Origin: Chloroflexota bacterium
GTDB taxonomy: Bacteria > Chloroflexota > Anaerolineae > Aggregatilineales > J027
Assembly: GCA_010092845.1 (NCBI GenBank)
Contig: JAADYW010000101.1
Span: 1-43,584 of the forward strand
DNA length: 43,584 nt
Direction: 5' to 3'
The translations under genes were made by a program, and so were the position numbers. The notes beneath the pieces are model-generated. The model did no database searches, was not told where the DNA came from, and saw nothing but the letters and a program-made list of their open reading frames with translations. This document shows positions 40,782 through 43,584 of this stretch, piece after piece. Position 1 is the first letter of the stretch. Each line of letters begins with the position of its first letter.

Positions 40782-42665
40782 ATGACAACCAAGCAGTTCT
40801 GGCATGCGACGAGACTGGTTGTCCTGATTGCTATTATGGGGGCAGTCGCTGTCCCTGGTTTCCTTGTGCAAGCCCAGCCACCAGTCACACCCGAGGATTA
40901 CCTCACCTGGGATGATGCGCCGATAACAACGCCGCTCCGCCATGAAGGCGATGCCCAGGTCCGGTGGGGCTGGGAAACCGCCGAGAAAGCTCTGGGGCCT
41001 TTCAATCAGGAGCCTTTCGAGGTCGGTGACCGGACGACCTTCAATATCTCGTCGGATCTGGATGACTACGAATTCGAACTGCACCATCGCAGCCAGCACG
41101 CCTATTTCTGGTTTGAGGTCGGTACCCATGTCGATCCTGATGTGTTGGAAACAACAGCCGCCCGTTTCGATAGCGAAATCTGGCAGCTCAATCGCTACCT
41201 TTACGGGGAGAATCCGACCCCCGGAATTGACGGAGATCGCCTCATCCATATCGTGCATCTGGAGTCGCCCTGGCCTGGGCTAGCCGGGTATTTCAGCCCG
41301 GATGACCAGTGTGCGCGGTATATCTGTGACGAGAGTAACGAACGGGATGCCATCTACCTGATGCTGGATTATGGCCCAGTCGGAAGCGACCGCTATTTCT
41401 CAACCCTGACCCATGAATTCCAGCATATGATCCAGTTCGAGGTCGATGGCAACGAGTATCGTTGGCTGAATGAAGGGTTTAGCCAGCTCGCTGAGCATTT
41501 GGCTGGCTTTCGGGATGATCCCATCAATAATTCCAATATCCAATCATATCTCAGCCAACCAGATTTGTATTTGAATTCGTGGACCTATGACGGTTACCAA
41601 CAGGGAGCCTATTACGGCGCTGGCTATTTGATGGCGATGTATCTCTATGAACGGTTTGGTGTGGGTTTCATCCGAACCCTGGCGCGCCACCCACTGGATG
41701 GTCTGGCCAGTATTCATGCTGTCCTGAACGTGACAGAGCAGGGGATCGGCATTGACGAATTGATGACAGACTGGTGGATTGCCAATATCGTCGATGACCC
41801 CTATGTCGCTGATGGGCGCTACTACTACCAGACGTTTGATCTCCCGGAGTCCGTCTACACTGAGCGCCTGCTACTTGACGACAGCCGCATGCAGGCCAAA
41901 GGCTTCCTCAAACAGTATGGCGTGCGCTATTTTGAAATCACTGAGTCAGGAACCTATCAGCTATCCTTTGCGGGTAATGAGCTAACATCGCTTACGCCTT
42001 TGGCGCCACATTCCGCGGAGTGGGTCTGGTGGTCAAACAACGCCTCCTCCTCGGTCACATCGATGACGCGAACAGTCGATCTCAGCGATGTCGATCAGGC
42101 GCGTTTTCATTACTGGTTGTACGGTGAAACAGGTCATTTCCCGGGGTACTTGCATCTGCTCGTCTCGACGGATGGCCGCCACTGGCGGTTTCTGGAGAGC
42201 GACACGATGTTGCGCTTCGATCAATACAGTGAGGCACCTGGCCCGCACTACTCCGGGCTGATCAATACCTGGCGTAATGATTCGGTGGATCTGTCGGATT
42301 ATGCCGGCCAGGTCATCCAAATCCGCATTGAATATGTGACCAATAATGCGGTGACAGGTCCGGGTTTCGTCCTGGATGATATGCGGATCCCTGAGATCGG
42401 CTGGTCCGATTCAGTTGAGGAAGGCGCAACCGGCTGGGAGGTGGATGGCTTCTTGCGGACGCCTCAGATGGTCCAGCAGAACTGGGCACTGGCTGTTGTG
42501 AATCGCGGCAAGACACCCCTGGTGCAGAAAATCGATGTTCAGGATGGCGGAGCATCTGCCGAGATCACGGTTGGCAGCGAGGGGGCAATCATCGTGCTGG
42601 GTGCGATGGCCCCATTTACCCAGACCGAAGCCGGCTATAACTTGCTGTTGTCCCCGTTGGACTGA
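40782..42665 (+). CDS. Secreted HEFQH metalloprotease, M6/M30-like (paralogue 2)
   Basis: A 627-residue exported protease related over its full length to the preceding gene. The signal peptide is about residues 1-30, ending near VQAQPPV. The active site is LTHEFQHMIQ with H211, E212 and H215; the probable third ligand is E231 in RWLNEGFSQL. The C-terminal domain again ends VLDDMRIPEIGW, followed by a VEEGATGWEVDGF segment. The pair arose by tandem duplication, and sequence divergence is now considerable, so they may have different substrates. Its last 31 bases overlap the convergent YtxH gene. Confidence 0.85.
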   Translation: MTTKQFWHATRLVVLIAIMGAVAVPGFLVQAQPPVTPEDYLTWDDAPITTPLRHEGDAQVRWGWETAEKALGPFNQEPFEVGDRTTFNISSDLDDYEFELHHRSQHAYFWFEVGTHVDPDVLETTAARFDSEIWQLNRYLYGENPTPGIDGDRLIHIVHLESPWPGLAGYFSPDDQCARYICDESNERDAIYLMLDYGPVGSDRYFSTLTHEFQHMIQFEVDGNEYRWLNEGFSQLAEHLAGFRDDPINNSNIQSYLSQPDLYLNSWTYDGYQQGAYYGAGYLMAMYLYERFGVGFIRTLARHPLDGLASIHAVLNVTEQGIGIDELMTDWWIANIVDDPYVADGRYYYQTFDLPESVYTERLLLDDSRMQAKGFLKQYGVRYFEITESGTYQLSFAGNELTSLTPLAPHSAEWVWWSNNASSSVTSMTRTVDLSDVDQARFHYWLYGETGHFPGYLHLLVSTDGRHWRFLESDTMLRFDQYSEAPGPHYSGLINTWRNDSVDLSDYAGQVIQIRIEYVTNNAVTGPGFVLDDMRIPEIGWSDSVEEGATGWEVDGFLRTPQMVQQNWALAVVNRGKTPLVQKIDVQDGGASAEITVGSEGAIIVLGAMAPFTQTEAGYNLLLSPLD

Positions 42666-42901
42666 GCGGTGTCACCATTCTTAACCTCCGGGGTGCCGGT
42701 CATCGTCGCTAGCTCGGCCTCCAGCTCAGCACGACGCTCAGCCGCAGCACGGGCGCTTTCGTCGAGAATATGGCGGAAGCGCTGGCGTGTTCCCTTGCGC
42801 AGATCTTCACCTGACGCAGGGGTCAACAATAGGGACACAGCGGCCCCAACAGCAACCCCGGCCGCGATCCCTGCTGTGAAGTAGAGAGCCCGTCGTATCA
42901 T
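42635..42901 (-). CDS. YtxH-family membrane protein
   Basis: An 88-residue protein with one N-terminal hydrophobic segment rich in Gly and Ala (about 5-27: YFTAGIAAGVAVGAAVSLLLTP), the P.SGEDLR motif and then a charged helix (RFRHILDESARAAAERRAELEAEL), the YtxH pattern linked to general stress responses. The C-terminus is polar and disordered. It starts 18 bases after the TIR protein stop on the same strand and may be cotranscribed. Its 3' end overlaps the convergent metalloprotease gene by 31 bases. Confidence 0.8.
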   Translation of the reverse strand: MIRRALYFTAGIAAGVAVGAAVSLLLTPASGEDLRKGTRQRFRHILDESARAAAERRAELEAELATMTGTPEVKNGDTAQSNGDNSKL

Positions 42902-42919
42902 CGTTTCCTCCTGGGGGAT

Positions 42920-43576
42920 TTACCCCGATAGTTCCTGAACGAGCTGGCGAAAGGCTCGTTTATAGTCATTGTACATGGCGAAACGCGGACTGCGGCGTAA
43001 TTCGTCAGGCGGCGCGATATCTTCGATCATAGCCACGATTACCGGCTTACGCTGAGCGCGAAAATGCTGCCATGCGGCCTCAACGCTGGGGGTCCTGAGG
43101 GCAAAATCAGACAATACCACGACCATCTTCTTGCATTGATCCAGCGCCGGATGAACGCCGCCCGCCCAGTTGACATCGTCAGTTTTTTCGCCATTATCAA
43201 CCCAGGTTGAGATGCCCACCAGGTTGAGGTCATCGGCCAGTTTTTCGGCGAAATCGGCCTCGGTAGCAGCAGCGACGATATAGGTGGCTGCCTCGACCTT
43301 GATGCGTGCGGCATGCGAATTGCGTTTAATGCCTTTCTGGTCAACAACCTGAATCGCTTCAGGGCGTTTGAGCTGTTCGTGGGCTGCGGTCATGCCCATG
43401 CGGTAAACCGTTGAGCCGCAAATTGGGCAGATCCCGCGTGTGCCGGGGCGCCCCTGGCTGGTCCAGACCGGTGTGGGGTTTTCCATCTCAACCTTTTCCC
43501 GGCAACTGACACAAAAAGCCTCCACGGCGTCTTCGTCTTCCCATTCAGAGTAGACATCAGAATCATAGTCGGTCAT
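42920..43576 (-). CDS. Zinc ribbon (DUF5679) - TIR domain fusion protein
   Basis: A 218-residue protein. Residues 19-62 form a CxxC..CxxC zinc ribbon (C22, C25, C50, C53) with the CVSCREKVEMENP start and GICPICGSTVYRMG end of DUF5679. Residues about 92-215 form a bacterial TIR domain: a YIVAAATEADFAEKLADDL first strand-helix, GISTWVDNGE, KMVVVLSDFAL and KPVIVAMIED. In catalytic TIR_2 domains the segment after the LS motif reads like SPWVxAEW, with Glu as the NADase residue; here it is TPSVEAAW (162-169), so that position appears to be A168, with E166 two residues earlier. It may be a binding TIR or a non-canonical enzyme. Start is 8 bases from the window end. Confidence 0.85.
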   Translation of the reverse strand: MTDYDSDVYSEWEDEDAVEAFCVSCREKVEMENPTPVWTSQGRPGTRGICPICGSTVYRMGMTAAHEQLKRPEAIQVVDQKGIKRNSHAARIKVEAATYIVAAATEADFAEKLADDLNLVGISTWVDNGEKTDDVNWAGGVHPALDQCKKMVVVLSDFALRTPSVEAAWQHFRAQRKPVIVAMIEDIAPPDELRRSPRFAMYNDYKRAFRQLVQELSG

Positions 43577-43584
43577 GATTTGAG

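Overview
The window looks like a chromosomal contig of a free-living bacterium, most likely a Chloroflexota member (Anaerolineae-like). This is inferred from gene content, not from a marker tree: a MoxR/DUF58/DUF4129 cluster, a HerA-type ATPase with very long Pro/Gln/Tyr-rich linkers, a GAF-rich soluble histidine kinase, paired M6/M30-like secreted metalloproteases, a DUF5679-TIR fusion, and tRNAs without an encoded CCA. Codon use is ordinary, base composition is moderately GC-rich, and there is no intact mobile element or CRISPR array.

Layout. 1-8630 (+): tail of an unknown gene, MoxR ATPase, DUF58 protein, DUF4129 membrane protein, a 1150-residue HerA-like ATPase, a lone receiver domain and HU, the last under a clear promoter. 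8772-15154: HAD hydrolase, a degenerate shikimate-kinase homologue, a nitrilase-family amidohydrolase, a minus-strand DnaB-like ATPase without the DnaB N-terminal domain, a DCC thiol oxidoreductase, a BadF/GlcNAc-kinase-type protein and a GT4 glycosyltransferase. 15139-17419 (-): alpha/beta hydrolase and trehalose-6-phosphate synthase. 17813-30610 (+): MutM, a membrane-anchored protein with an internal duplication, SecA, two tiny overlapping membrane proteins followed by a PAS/GAF histidine kinase, adenosine deaminase, an MBL-fold hydrolase, a PIG-L deacetylase and a membrane-anchored amidase. Then come a glutaredoxin and tRNA-Leu(CAG).

31215-37787 (-): two permeases of a BMP/nucleoside-type ABC importer with no ATPase or binding protein beside them, then a compact operon (FHA-FHA protein, 112-residue protein, clan-A glycosidase-like protein, CinA/PncC, DUF6504) and a DMT exporter. 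37901-38795: tRNA-Ala(CGC) under a consensus promoter, followed by a scar with a truncated nuclease-like gene, a transposase stub and a series of hairpins behind a promoter-like sequence. 38796-43576: two paralogous secreted metalloproteases (+), a YtxH protein and a zinc-ribbon/TIR protein (-).

Most promising items. (1) A roughly 100-residue domain occurs both as the C-terminus of the glycosidase-like protein and as the free-standing neighbour, in an operon headed by a double-FHA protein. (2) A DUF5679 zinc ribbon is fused to a TIR domain whose usual catalytic Glu position seems to be Ala. (3) There is a candidate structured RNA at about 38435-38610. (4) Two small overlapping membrane proteins may be a split sensor for the soluble kinase. 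(5) The DnaB-like and shikimate-kinase-like proteins have lost defining parts of their families. None was checked by database search or folding software.
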